Shown here: positions 1-5,083 of the stretch, piece after piece
Layout: each line of letters opens with the position of its first letter
Position numbering within the stretch: the stretch's first letter is position 1
From: PALSA-505 sp036495485
GTDB lineage: Bacteria > Actinomycetota > Actinomycetes > Streptosporangiales > Streptosporangiaceae
Length of the DNA stretch: 5,701 nt
NCBI GenBank assembly: GCA_036495485.1
Contig: DASXMU010000305.1
Span: 1-5,701, forward strand
Direction of reading: 5' to 3'
Position numbers and translations under genes: made by a program
Notes under the pieces: model-generated
What the model was told of the DNA's origin: nothing
Databases searched by the model: none
Seen by the model: only the letters and a program-made list of their open reading frames with translations

Positions 1-1
1 C

Positions 2-955
2 TACAACGTGGCTGGCAGCGGCACCCGCGGCTTCTCCGGCGACGGTGGCCCGGCGGTCAAGGCCGAGATGAGCCCGGGCTCGCTGACCGTGGACGCGGCC
101 GGGAACCTGGTGATCGCCGACGGCGGCAACAACCGGGTCCGGGTGGTGGCGGCCGTGACCGGCACGTTCTACGGGCAGGCGATGACCGCCGGGGACATCT
201 ACACCGTCGCGGGCGACGGGAGCAGCGAGTTCACCGGCGACTTCCTGCCAGCCGTCAACACCGGGCTCACTGCCAGATCGGTGGCGGTAGACGCGGCCGG
301 GAACCTGGTGATCGCCGACGGCGGCAACAACCGGGTCCGGGTGGTGGCGGCCATCACCGGCACGTTCTACGGGCAGGCGATGACCGCCCAGGACATCTAC
401 ACGGTGGCCGGCGACGGCACTGCCGGGGTCACCGGTAACGGCGGCCCGGCACTGCACGCGGACGTGTCACCCTTCGGGATGGCGGTGGATCCCGCCGGGA
501 ACCTTGTGCTCTCCGACGCCGGCGACAATGTGATCCGGGTGGTCGCGGCCAAGGGCGGCACGTTCTACGGCAAGAAGATGACCGCCGGGGACATCTACCC
601 GGTGGCAGGTACCGGTACCGCTGGGTTCGCCGGTGACGGCGGCCCGGCGGCCAGCGCCGAATTCCATGTCCCCCTCGACGTGACGGTGGGCCCAGCGGGG
701 AACCTGGTGATAGACGACGAGGTCAACGGCAGGATCCGGCTGGTGGCCGAAGCCTCCGGCACGTTCTACGGGATTGCGATGACCAAGGGCGACATCTACA
801 CGGTGGCCGGCGACGGCCACAGCAACTGGTCCGGCGACGGCGGCCCGGCCACCAGCTCGTCGCTGTATAACCCGGAGGGGGTGGCGGTGGACTCGGCCGG
901 CAACCTGTACATCGGCGACACCTTCAACCGGCGGGTCCGCGAGGTAGCGAGCTAG
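2..955 (+). CDS. NHL-repeat beta-propeller protein, 5'-truncated by the window edge
   Basis: The reading frame is open from base 2 and ends at TAG 953-955, giving 317 residues of a C-terminal part. The GTG at 8 is not a start: it encodes the Val of a repeat motif (YNVAGSGT) matching IYTVAGDGT in later repeats, so the gene begins left of the window. The visible part holds about five repeats with the pattern DIYTVAGDG, GDGGPA, VAVDAAGNLVIAD, NNRVRVVAA and GTFYGQAMTAG. Units begin at 194, 392, 590 and 791, with spacings of 198, 198 and 201 bases. The AGNLVIAD...NRVRVV core is typical of NHL repeats, which fold as beta-propeller blades. The GTFYG/AMTAGDIYTVAG linker is, from memory, frequent in large actinobacterial NHL proteins, often secreted. 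The last repeat stops right after VREV and lacks the linker, as expected for a final blade. Repeat 2 has lost the GDGGPA motif (GDFLPA). No catalytic motif is visible. The N-terminus, and thus any signal peptide or extra domain, is outside the window. Binding partner is unknown. Confidence 0.88.
   Translation, partial: YNVAGSGTRGFSGDGGPAVKAEMSPGSLTVDAAGNLVIADGGNNRVRVVAAVTGTFYGQAMTAGDIYTVAGDGSSEFTGDFLPAVNTGLTARSVAVDAAGNLVIADGGNNRVRVVAAITGTFYGQAMTAQDIYTVAGDGTAGVTGNGGPALHADVSPFGMAVDPAGNLVLSDAGDNVIRVVAAKGGTFYGKKMTAGDIYPVAGTGTAGFAGDGGPAASAEFHVPLDVTVGPAGNLVIDDEVNGRIRLVAEASGTFYGIAMTKGDIYTVAGDGHSNWSGDGGPATSSSLYNPEGVAVDSAGNLYIGDTFNRRVREVAS
92..402 (+). repeat. Nearly identical DNA repeat pair inside the NHL gene
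   Basis: Bases 92-204 and 290-402 (113 bases each, offset 198) differ at only four positions that I can see: 155, 157, 191 and 192. Within this, 63 bases (92-154 and 290-352) are identical. The other repeats (units at 392, 590 and 791) share the protein pattern but have diverged much more in DNA. This indicates a recent tandem duplication or gene conversion of a whole 198-base, 66-residue unit. Confidence 0.9.
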
Positions 956-974
956 CGCGGGCCGATCGCGGTAA

Positions 975-1014
975 GGCCCGCACCAGACCGTGGCGACGCG
1001 GTCTGGTGCGGGCC
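975..1014 (+). terminator. Strong GC hairpin, intrinsic-type terminator of the NHL gene
   Basis: Arm 975-990 pairs perfectly with 999-1014 (16 bp, core GGCCCGCACCAGACC) around an 8-base loop. It starts 20 bases after the TAG stop of the NHL gene. There is no T-tract, which is usual for actinobacterial intrinsic terminators. It separates the NHL gene from the downstream RDD gene on the same strand, so the two are probably separate transcription units. Confidence 0.85.
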
Positions 1015-1030
1015 GCCGCTGTGCACCCGA

Positions 1031-1036
1031 TACCGT
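1031..1036 (+). promoter_or_regulatory. -10 box (TACCGT) for a leaderless RDD mRNA
   Basis: TACCGT fits TANNNT and lies exactly 6 bases before the GTG at 1043, so transcription would start at or next to the start codon. No good Shine-Dalgarno precedes the GTG. No clear -35 is visible: the expected position, about 1008-1013, falls in the terminator stem. Confidence 0.55.
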
Positions 1037-1042
1037 AGAGAC

Positions 1043-1483
1043 GTGGCCGAATCAAGGCGGGCCGGTGACTGGCTGACCGGCATCATGACGCCGCGCAATT
1101 CGTCGCGGTTCCCGGGGGAAGACCTTGGGCTGCCCGAGGACGGACCGCGTTCGGTCGCCCGGATGGGGCGGCGGCTGGGGGCCCTGGCCGTGGACTGGCT
1201 GCTCAGCCTGCTCATCGCGACGGCCATCACCCGGCATCCGCAGTTCGTGACGATCGCTGTCTTCGGAGCGGAAATCTGGCTGCTCACCGCGCTCACCGGG
1301 TTCACCGTGGGCAAACGGCTGCTCGGCATACGGGTCGCCCGGCTGGACGGCAAGCCGGTGGGCTTCGGCTGGTCGCTGCTCCGCACGATACTGCTGCTCG
1401 CCGTGGTGCCGCCGCTGGTGAACGACAGCGACCTGCGTGGCCTGCACGACCGGGCAGCCAACACGGTCGTGATCAGGATCTGA
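1043..1483 (+). CDS. RDD-family small membrane protein
   Basis: 146 residues with GTG start and TGA stop. The cytoplasmic-looking N-terminus (about residues 1-42) includes the LGLPEDGP segment. The RDD domain follows: GRRLGALAVDWLLS at 42-55, with the conserved Arg (43/44) and Asp 51 at the first helix; a second hydrophobic helix at about 67-86; GFTVGKRLLGIRVARLDG at 86-103; a third helix at about 112-126; and LHDRAANTVV at 134-143 carrying the second conserved Asp (136). Arg-Asp-Asp gives the family its name. RDD proteins are poorly understood; a few have been linked to ion transport, but nothing here shows a substrate. The start is chosen because a TANNNT box sits 6 bases upstream and because, from memory, Streptomyces homologues have a similar SWLSGP/GLPEEGP N-terminus. 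In Mycobacterium and Streptomyces an RDD gene lies between the DUF4191 gene and glnA; here glnA is not next to it. It converges on the DUF4191 gene with 42 bases between. Confidence 0.9.
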   Translation: MAESRRAGDWLTGIMTPRNSSRFPGEDLGLPEDGPRSVARMGRRLGALAVDWLLSLLIATAITRHPQFVTIAVFGAEIWLLTALTGFTVGKRLLGIRVARLDGKPVGFGWSLLRTILLLAVVPPLVNDSDLRGLHDRAANTVVIRI

Positions 1484-1525
1484 CCGGTTCCTCCGAACGG
1501 CCGCCCTGTTGGCCCCGGCGGATGG

Positions 1526-2242
1526 TCAGCGGATCTTGGGTCGCGGCATCTTGGGCTGCCTGCCGCGAGCGGGCATCGGGCCCTTGGGCGCCTGCAGCGT
1601 CTGCGGGAGCGCCTTGAGCCGGTAGTTCAGGTCGGATACCGCGCTGCCCCGCAGGTTCCTCGGCAGCTTCATGATGTGCCGCTGCAGGCGGCGGATCGAG
1701 ACCTGGCCCTCACCCTCGCCGACCTGGATGTCGTAGATCGGGATGTCGTAGGCCACCCGGGCGACGCGCTTCTTCTCCGCCGCCAGCAGGCTCGGCAGCC
1801 TGGTCGCCGAGCCCTCGCCGACCAGGATCACGCCGGGCCTGCCCACCGCCCGGTGCACCACGTCCATGTTCCGGTTGGCCGCGATGGCCGGGGTGACCGA
1901 CCAGTTCCCGCGCATCGTCTGCAGCACCGCCGCCGCGGCGCCCGGCTGCCCTTCGATCGCCGAGTACTGAGCGGCCTGGGCGAACCGGCCGAACAGGATC
2001 ATGGCCACAAGCAGGCCAAGCAGCACGCCGAGCGCGATCAGGAAGTACAGCCCGGTCAGCACGCCGACCACGACCAGGACCACTAGAGTCCCCAGGCCAG
2101 CGCCCAGCACGATGGGCATCGCCTTCGGGTTCGCCTGGCGGACCATCCCTGCGGCCATGCGGAGCTGCTTGATTCGCCCTATCGAGGCAGGGTCTGGTGC
2201 GCCGCCGGCGGCAGGCGTTGTTTCGGGGGACTTCTTGGCCAT
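1526..2242 (-). CDS. DUF4191 membrane protein, conserved neighbour of lipA
   Basis: 238 residues, ATG start and TGA stop. A basic, cytoplasmic N-terminus (MAKKSPETTP; GRIKQLRMAAGMVRQANPK, about 22-40) leads into two adjacent hydrophobic helices at about 42-62 and 64-85. A soluble C-terminal domain follows with AIEGQPGAAAAVLQTMRGNW (about 95-114), GRPGVILVGEGS (134-145), KKRVARVAYDIPIYDIQVGEGEG (157-179) and a basic, proline-rich tail ending PKMPRPKIR. I recognise this as the actinobacterial DUF4191 family, represented in M. tuberculosis by Rv2219 directly after lipA. Its function is unknown; the GxxGVILVGEGS segment is conserved-looking, but I would not assign an activity. It lies 31 bases after lipA on the same strand and may be partly co-transcribed, yet it has its own likely leaderless promoter in that gap. 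Confidence 0.9.
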   Translation of the reverse strand: MAKKSPETTPAAGGAPDPASIGRIKQLRMAAGMVRQANPKAMPIVLGAGLGTLVVLVVVGVLTGLYFLIALGVLLGLLVAMILFGRFAQAAQYSAIEGQPGAAAAVLQTMRGNWSVTPAIAANRNMDVVHRAVGRPGVILVGEGSATRLPSLLAAEKKRVARVAYDIPIYDIQVGEGEGQVSIRRLQRHIMKLPRNLRGSAVSDLNYRLKALPQTLQAPKGPMPARGRQPKMPRPKIR

Positions 2243-2249
2243 GGTGTGC

Positions 2250-2255
2250 AGCCTA
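2250..2255 (-). promoter_or_regulatory. -10 box (TAGGCT) for a leaderless DUF4191 mRNA
   Basis: On the minus strand TAGGCT is followed by 7 bases and then the ATG at 2242. No Shine-Dalgarno of usable spacing is present. The box lies in the 31-base gap after the lipA stop, so the DUF4191 gene may be transcribed independently as well as by read-through from lipA. No convincing -35 is visible. Confidence 0.5.
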
Positions 2256-2273
2256 TCGGGGGATGGCGGTGGT

Positions 2274-3197
2274 TTAGCGGTGGAGGGCGGTGGCCTCGCG
2301 GTAGAGGCGGCCGGCCCGGTAGGACGAGCGCACCAGCGGGCCGGACATCACCCCGGCGAACCCCATGCCGAGGGCGGTGTCGCGCAGCTCGGTGAACTCC
2401 TCGGGGTGCACCCACCGCTCGACCGGGTGGTGCCGGGGCGAGGGCCGCAGGTACTGGGTGATGGTGAGCAGGTCACAGCCCACGCCGCGCAAGTCGGCCA
2501 TCGCGGCCACAACCTCACCGGGCTCCTCGCCCAGGCCGAGGATGAGGTTGGACTTGGTAATGAGCCCGGCCTCGCGGGCCTGGCTGAGCACGTCCAGGGA
2601 ACGCTGGTAGCGGAAGCCCGGCCGGATCCGCTTGAAGATCCTCGGCACCGTCTCGATATTGTGCGCGAGCACCTCCGGCTGCGCGCCGAACACCTCCGCC
2701 AGCCGCCCCGGGATCGCGTTGAAGTCGGGGATCAGCAGTTCGACGCCACACCCGTGCACGGCCTGGTGGATCTCCCGGCAGGTCTGCGCGTACAGCCAGG
2801 CTCCGCCGTCGTCCAGGTCGTCCCTGGCTACTCCGGTCACGGTGGCGTAGGCGAGGCCCATCGCGGCCACCGATCCGGCCACCCGGGCTGGCTCGCCGGT
2901 GTCAAGCGGCGCGGGCTTGCCGGTGTCGATCTGGCAAAAGTCGCACCGCCTGGTGCACTGGCCACCGCCGATAAGGAAGGTCGCCTCGCGGTCTTCCCAG
3001 CACTCGAAGATGTTGGGGCAGCCGGCCTGCTCGCAGACCGTGTGCAGGTTCTCCCGGCGGACCAGGTCCTTCAGCTCGTTGTACTGCGGGCCGGTGCGCA
3101 GCCGTGTCTTGATCCACGGCGGTTTGCGCTCGATCGGCGTCTGGCTGTTGCGTGCCTCCAGCCGGAGCATCCGTCGTCCTTCAGGCGCGAGTACCAC
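2274..3197 (-). CDS. lipA: Lipoyl synthase LipA (radical SAM)
   Basis: 307 residues, GTG start, TAA stop; normal length for actinobacterial LipA. It inserts sulfur at C6 and C8 of protein-bound octanoyl groups to make lipoate for pyruvate and 2-oxoglutarate dehydrogenases and the glycine cleavage H protein. All key residues are present: the auxiliary [4Fe-4S] ligands Cys55, Cys60 and Cys66 (CEQAGCPNIFEC), the radical-SAM motif Cys81, Cys85, Cys88 (CTRRCDFC), and the C-terminal RSSYRA motif (290-295) whose Ser ligates the auxiliary cluster. Other family segments are NSQTPIERKPPWIKTR (17-32), TGVARDDLDDGGAWLY (121-136), ETVPRIFKRIRPGFRY (182-197) and TQYLRPSPRHHPVERW (247-262). The GTG at 3197 is the furthest possible start because an in-frame TAG lies four codons upstream. 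It gives the N-terminus VLAPEGRRMLRLE, close to other actinobacterial LipA, and has a TANNNT box 6 bases before it. An ATG at 3170 with GAAGGA 6 bases upstream is an internal alternative. Confidence 0.98.
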   Translation of the reverse strand: MVLAPEGRRMLRLEARNSQTPIERKPPWIKTRLRTGPQYNELKDLVRRENLHTVCEQAGCPNIFECWEDREATFLIGGGQCTRRCDFCQIDTGKPAPLDTGEPARVAGSVAAMGLAYATVTGVARDDLDDGGAWLYAQTCREIHQAVHGCGVELLIPDFNAIPGRLAEVFGAQPEVLAHNIETVPRIFKRIRPGFRYQRSLDVLSQAREAGLITKSNLILGLGEEPGEVVAAMADLRGVGCDLLTITQYLRPSPRHHPVERWVHPEEFTELRDTALGMGFAGVMSGPLVRSSYRAGRLYREATALHR

Positions 3198-3203
3198 GCC
3201 TCC

Positions 3204-3209
3204 AGACTA
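3204..3209 (-). promoter_or_regulatory. -10 box (TAGTCT) for a leaderless lipA mRNA
   Basis: Minus-strand TAGTCT ends 6 bases before the lipA GTG (3197). The GGAGG between box and start is only 1 base from the GTG, too close to act as a Shine-Dalgarno, which also favours a leaderless message. With a 17-base spacer the -35 would be at 3227-3232 (CCTGAT), inside the proximal copy of the direct repeat. Confidence 0.55.
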
Positions 3210-3216
3210 CGGCCCC

Positions 3217-3260
3217 ACCTCCTGTGATCAGGCCGCGGCACCCCCTGTGATCAGGCCGCG
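3217..3260 (-). repeat. 21-base direct repeat upstream of lipA, candidate operator
   Basis: Copies at 3217-3237 and 3240-3260 are identical at 20 of 21 positions with a 23-base period. Each contains the palindrome TGATCA (3225-3230 and 3248-3253) inside CCTGTGATCAGG. The copies fill most of the 69-base gap between the phosphoesterase stop and lipA. The proximal copy covers the predicted lipA -35 region, centred about 30 bases before the predicted transcript start, and the distal copy is centred about 53 bases before it. Separately, CGCGGC at 3234-3239 can pair with GCCGCG at 3255-3260, so a weak hairpin role at the end of the phosphoesterase gene is an alternative reading. Confidence 0.5.
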
Positions 3261-3266
3261 ACCGGG

Positions 3267-4148
3267 TCAGCCGCTGAACACGTTCGTGATGGGCGTGGCC
3301 TTCGCGCTGGCGCCGGCGTGGGGCAGGCCGTAAGCCTGCTCGATGGTGCGCAGCACGTTGTAATGGGTGATGCTCTCGCTGTACTGGCCGGCCTTGATGT
3401 GCGCGCCGGCGAAGATCGTGGGGATGTGGTTCCCAGCGGTCTTGTTGTCGGTGTCCCAGGTCAGGATCAGCAGGCTGTTGTGCGTCATCGCCCAGGTGAC
3501 ATAGCTGCTCAGGTGGTCGTTCAGCCAGGTGTCGCCGATGGCGATCGACGCGCTGTGCATGTCGTCGACCAGGTCCGGGTCGACGAACGAGACCGTGGGC
3601 AGGCTGTCGAAGCTGGCCGGGAACTCGGCGAACGTCTTGTTACCGGAGTGCGGCAGCTTGCTGAAGTTGGGTGTGGGGTTGTGCTTGCGCGCGTACGCGC
3701 CCTTGAAGCAGCCCTCGTACCCCTGGGATGGCATCGCCCCGGAGTAGCCGCTGTAGCTGAGGCCGGCGGCGATCAGTTCGGAGCCCAGGCTGGCCGCGGC
3801 GAACGAGTGCGGGCAGCTGTCGGTGGTGAGGCCGAACGTGGAACCGGCGAACAGCGCGAGGTAGTTCGGCTCGCTCGGGTAGGTGATCCCGAAGGACTGG
3901 GTGAACAGCGCTCCCTCGCTGGCCAGGGAGTTGATGTAGGGCGCCTTGGGGTTCCCGATGATCTGGGAGTAGGCCTTGTTCTCCTCGATCACCACGACGA
4001 TGTGCGAGTAGGCCGGAATCTGGGCCGTCCGCGCCGCCGTGGGCAGGACCATGGCGGTGGCTACGGCGGCGGGCATGGTGGCGGTGAGGGCAACGGCGGC
4101 GGCACCGCCGGACAGCGTGCGGCGGCAGTGCGTCATCAAGCTGGTCAC
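3267..4148 (-). CDS. Secreted phosphoesterase of the PF04185 (phospholipase C / acid phosphatase) family
   Basis: 293 residues, GTG start, TGA stop. The start at 4148 is chosen for its ideal Shine-Dalgarno (AAGGAG, 5 bases away); longer readings would run into lipB. The N-terminus is an export signal: HCRRTLSGG (7-15) then an Ala/Leu/Val-rich stretch to about residue 40, with cleavage likely near TAARTAQIP. The RR pair might be Tat-like, but this is uncertain. Family motifs in order: HIVVVIEENKAY (49-60, Glu-Glu-Asn at 55-57, metal site), YPSEPNYLALFAG (90-102), FVDPDLVDDMHS (188-199), LLILTWDTDN (226-235), NHIPTIFAG (240-248) and HYNVLRTIEQAYGL (262-275). These match the alkaline-phosphatase-like fold of PF04185, whose members hydrolyse phosphate mono- or diesters outside the membrane. 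The substrate cannot be told from sequence. The gene sits 31 bases after lipB and 69 before lipA, and in the lip loci I know nothing lies between these two. It has no promoter of its own that I can see and is probably expressed on the lipB transcript. Confidence 0.9.
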   Translation of the reverse strand: MTSLMTHCRRTLSGGAAAVALTATMPAAVATAMVLPTAARTAQIPAYSHIVVVIEENKAYSQIIGNPKAPYINSLASEGALFTQSFGITYPSEPNYLALFAGSTFGLTTDSCPHSFAAASLGSELIAAGLSYSGYSGAMPSQGYEGCFKGAYARKHNPTPNFSKLPHSGNKTFAEFPASFDSLPTVSFVDPDLVDDMHSASIAIGDTWLNDHLSSYVTWAMTHNSLLILTWDTDNKTAGNHIPTIFAGAHIKAGQYSESITHYNVLRTIEQAYGLPHAGASAKATPITNVFSG

Positions 4149-4153
4149 GGCTT

Positions 4154-4159
4154 CTCCTT
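4154..4159 (-). promoter_or_regulatory. Ribosome binding site of the phosphoesterase gene
   Basis: Minus-strand AAGGAG lies 5 bases before GTG 4148 in the 31-base gap after lipB. It fixes the start of the phosphoesterase and contrasts with the lip genes, which lack such a site. This fits translation from inside a longer lipB mRNA. Confidence 0.8.
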
Positions 4160-4179
4160 GCCGGGAGCGAACGGGCTGG

Positions 4180-4890
4180 TCAGCTTGCCATGGCGGTGGC
4201 GGGCACCAATGTCCCCCGCTCGCCGGCACGGCGCCAGTGACTGGCGCCGAGGGCGGCGGCGACGGCGCGCTCAGCGGCGGGCAGGACGCCGGCCACGGTG
4301 ATGTGCCGCCCGGCCTCGGCCGACAGCGAGGTGACGCCGGCATCCCTGATGCCGCACGGGATGATCTTGCCGAACCAGGTCAGGTCGCAGTCGCAGTTGA
4401 TGGCGAAGCCGTGCATCGTGACGCCGCGGGACACCCGGGCGCCGATGGCGGCGACCTTGCGGTCGGGCGCGGGGGCCGGCCCGGGTACCCAGGCGCCGCT
4501 GCGGCCTTCCACCGGCCGGGCCAGGACGCCGGAATCGGCGCAGATCCCGATCAGGGCCCGCTCGATGGCACGCACGTAGGCAACCACGTCGAGCGGCTCG
4601 GCGAGCTTGATGATGGGGTACCCGACGAGCTGGCCGGGGCCGTGCCAGGTGATCTTGCCGCCCCGGTCCACGTCGACCACTGGCGCGCCGGGGTCACCCA
4701 ACGGCCGGTCGGCGGGCCCGGTCCGCTTGCCGGCCGTGTAGACCGGCTCGTGCTCGAGCAGCAGGCAGGTGTCAGGGATCTCGCCGTTCACCCGCCGCTC
4801 GTGCAGCTCCCGCTGCAGCTCCCAGCCCTGGTGGTAGGGGACCGCCGAGGCGCCGAATCCGGCATGCAGGAAGACGAGTTCGCCGGTCAT
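4180..4890 (-). CDS. lipB: Octanoyltransferase LipB
   Basis: 236 residues with ATG at 4890 and TGA at 4180-4182; normal family length. LipB transfers octanoyl from acyl carrier protein to a lysine of lipoyl domains, the step before LipA, in the cytoplasm. The catalytic pair is visible: Cys179 in IIPCGI, the acyl-thioester residue, and Lys145 in KVAAIGARVSRGVTMHGFA (145-163). Other conserved blocks are LLLEHEPVYTAGKR (43-56), RGGKITWHGPGQLVGYP (76-92) and GRSGAWV (129-135). The frame stays open upstream to an ATG at 4995. I reject that longer start because the extra 35 residues resemble nothing in the family, and because ATG 4890 has a TANNNT box 6 bases before it and gives the usual short N-terminus (MTGELVFLHAGFG). 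It is the first gene of a minus-strand run with the phosphoesterase, lipA and DUF4191. Confidence 0.97.
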   Translation of the reverse strand: MTGELVFLHAGFGASAVPYHQGWELQRELHERRVNGEIPDTCLLLEHEPVYTAGKRTGPADRPLGDPGAPVVDVDRGGKITWHGPGQLVGYPIIKLAEPLDVVAYVRAIERALIGICADSGVLARPVEGRSGAWVPGPAPAPDRKVAAIGARVSRGVTMHGFAINCDCDLTWFGKIIPCGIRDAGVTSLSAEAGRHITVAGVLPAAERAVAAALGASHWRRAGERGTLVPATAMAS

Positions 4891-4896
4891 GTAGCC

Positions 4897-4902
4897 AGCA
4901 TA
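4897..4902 (-). promoter_or_regulatory. -10 box (TATGCT) for a leaderless lipB mRNA
   Basis: Minus-strand TATGCT is followed by 6 bases and then ATG 4890, the same geometry as at lipA and the RDD gene. No Shine-Dalgarno is present. A -35-like TGTGAC lies at 4918-4923, with a short 15-base spacer, so the -35 is uncertain. Confidence 0.6.
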
Positions 4903-4987
4903 TCCGCGAAGGCCGAGGTCACAGGGGCCGGTCCGCATCCCCGCAATATCCGTGCCGAGTCTCAGCATTTCCTGACGCCGCTGAGGG

Positions 4988-5019
4988 AAGAACAAGATTC
5001 GGTTGAGGTGTTCTTAACC
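4988..5019. promoter_or_regulatory. Two overlapping dyads in the lipB / membrane-gene divergent region
   Basis: This is a locally AT-richer stretch of the 193-base region between two divergent genes. AAGAACA (4988-4994) and TGTTCTT (5009-5015) form a perfect 7-base inverted repeat around 14 bases. GGTTGAG (5001-5007) and CTTAACC (5013-5019) form a 7-bp hairpin with one G-T pair and a 5-base loop. They share bases 5013-5015, so as RNA they would exclude each other. It could be an operator for either gene or structure in the leader of the rightward gene. I found no convincing -10 box for the rightward gene. Confidence 0.3.
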
Positions 5020-5070
5020 ACAGGGAGGGCGGCCACTAGGGGCGGCACTGACGTGTGAGGTGGGAACGAG

Positions 5071-5076
5071 GGAGGT
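5071..5076 (+). promoter_or_regulatory. Ribosome binding site of the right-hand membrane gene
   Basis: GGAGGT lies 7 bases before GTG 5084, a near-perfect Shine-Dalgarno that sets the start of the gene at 5084. Confidence 0.8.
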
Positions 5077-5083
5077 AGCAGGG

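Noticed and set aside
1484..1525. Bidirectional terminator between the RDD and DUF4191 genes
   Set aside because: Only a 5-bp CCGCC/GGCGG pairing (1501-1505 with 1517-1521) is visible, too weak to call, although a terminator here would be expected.
2001..3227. Long plus-strand reading frame (408 codons) opposite lipA and the DUF4191 start
   Set aside because: It is antisense to lipA, whose catalytic motifs prove the minus strand; the composition (runs of Arg, Gly, Val, His) is that of a GC-rich shadow frame.
3267..4148. Recent horizontal transfer of the phosphoesterase based on composition
   Set aside because: In sample 60-base blocks counted by hand, GC was only slightly lower (about 60-68%) than in lipA (about 65-70%); no flanking repeats or integrase remnants are seen.
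3318..4301. Plus-strand frame (327 codons) opposite the phosphoesterase
   Set aside because: Shadow of a gene with recognisable family motifs; low-complexity Gly/Arg/Val sequence and no domain.
4149..4343. Longer phosphoesterase start at 4343
   Set aside because: It would overlap lipB by over 160 bases with Pro-rich shadow sequence, and would bury the signal peptide; GTG 4148 has an ideal Shine-Dalgarno.
4888..4995. Longer lipB start at ATG 4995
   Set aside because: The extra residues have no family counterpart, and ATG 4890 has the -10 box at leaderless spacing.
4988..5015. LexA (SOS) box suggested by GAAC and GTTC halves
   Set aside because: The actinobacterial LexA site needs 4 bases between GAAC and GTTC; here the halves are much further apart.
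4039..5058. Plus-strand frame (339 codons) opposite lipB and the divergent region
   Set aside because: Antisense to lipB with its catalytic Cys and Lys; low-complexity product without family features.
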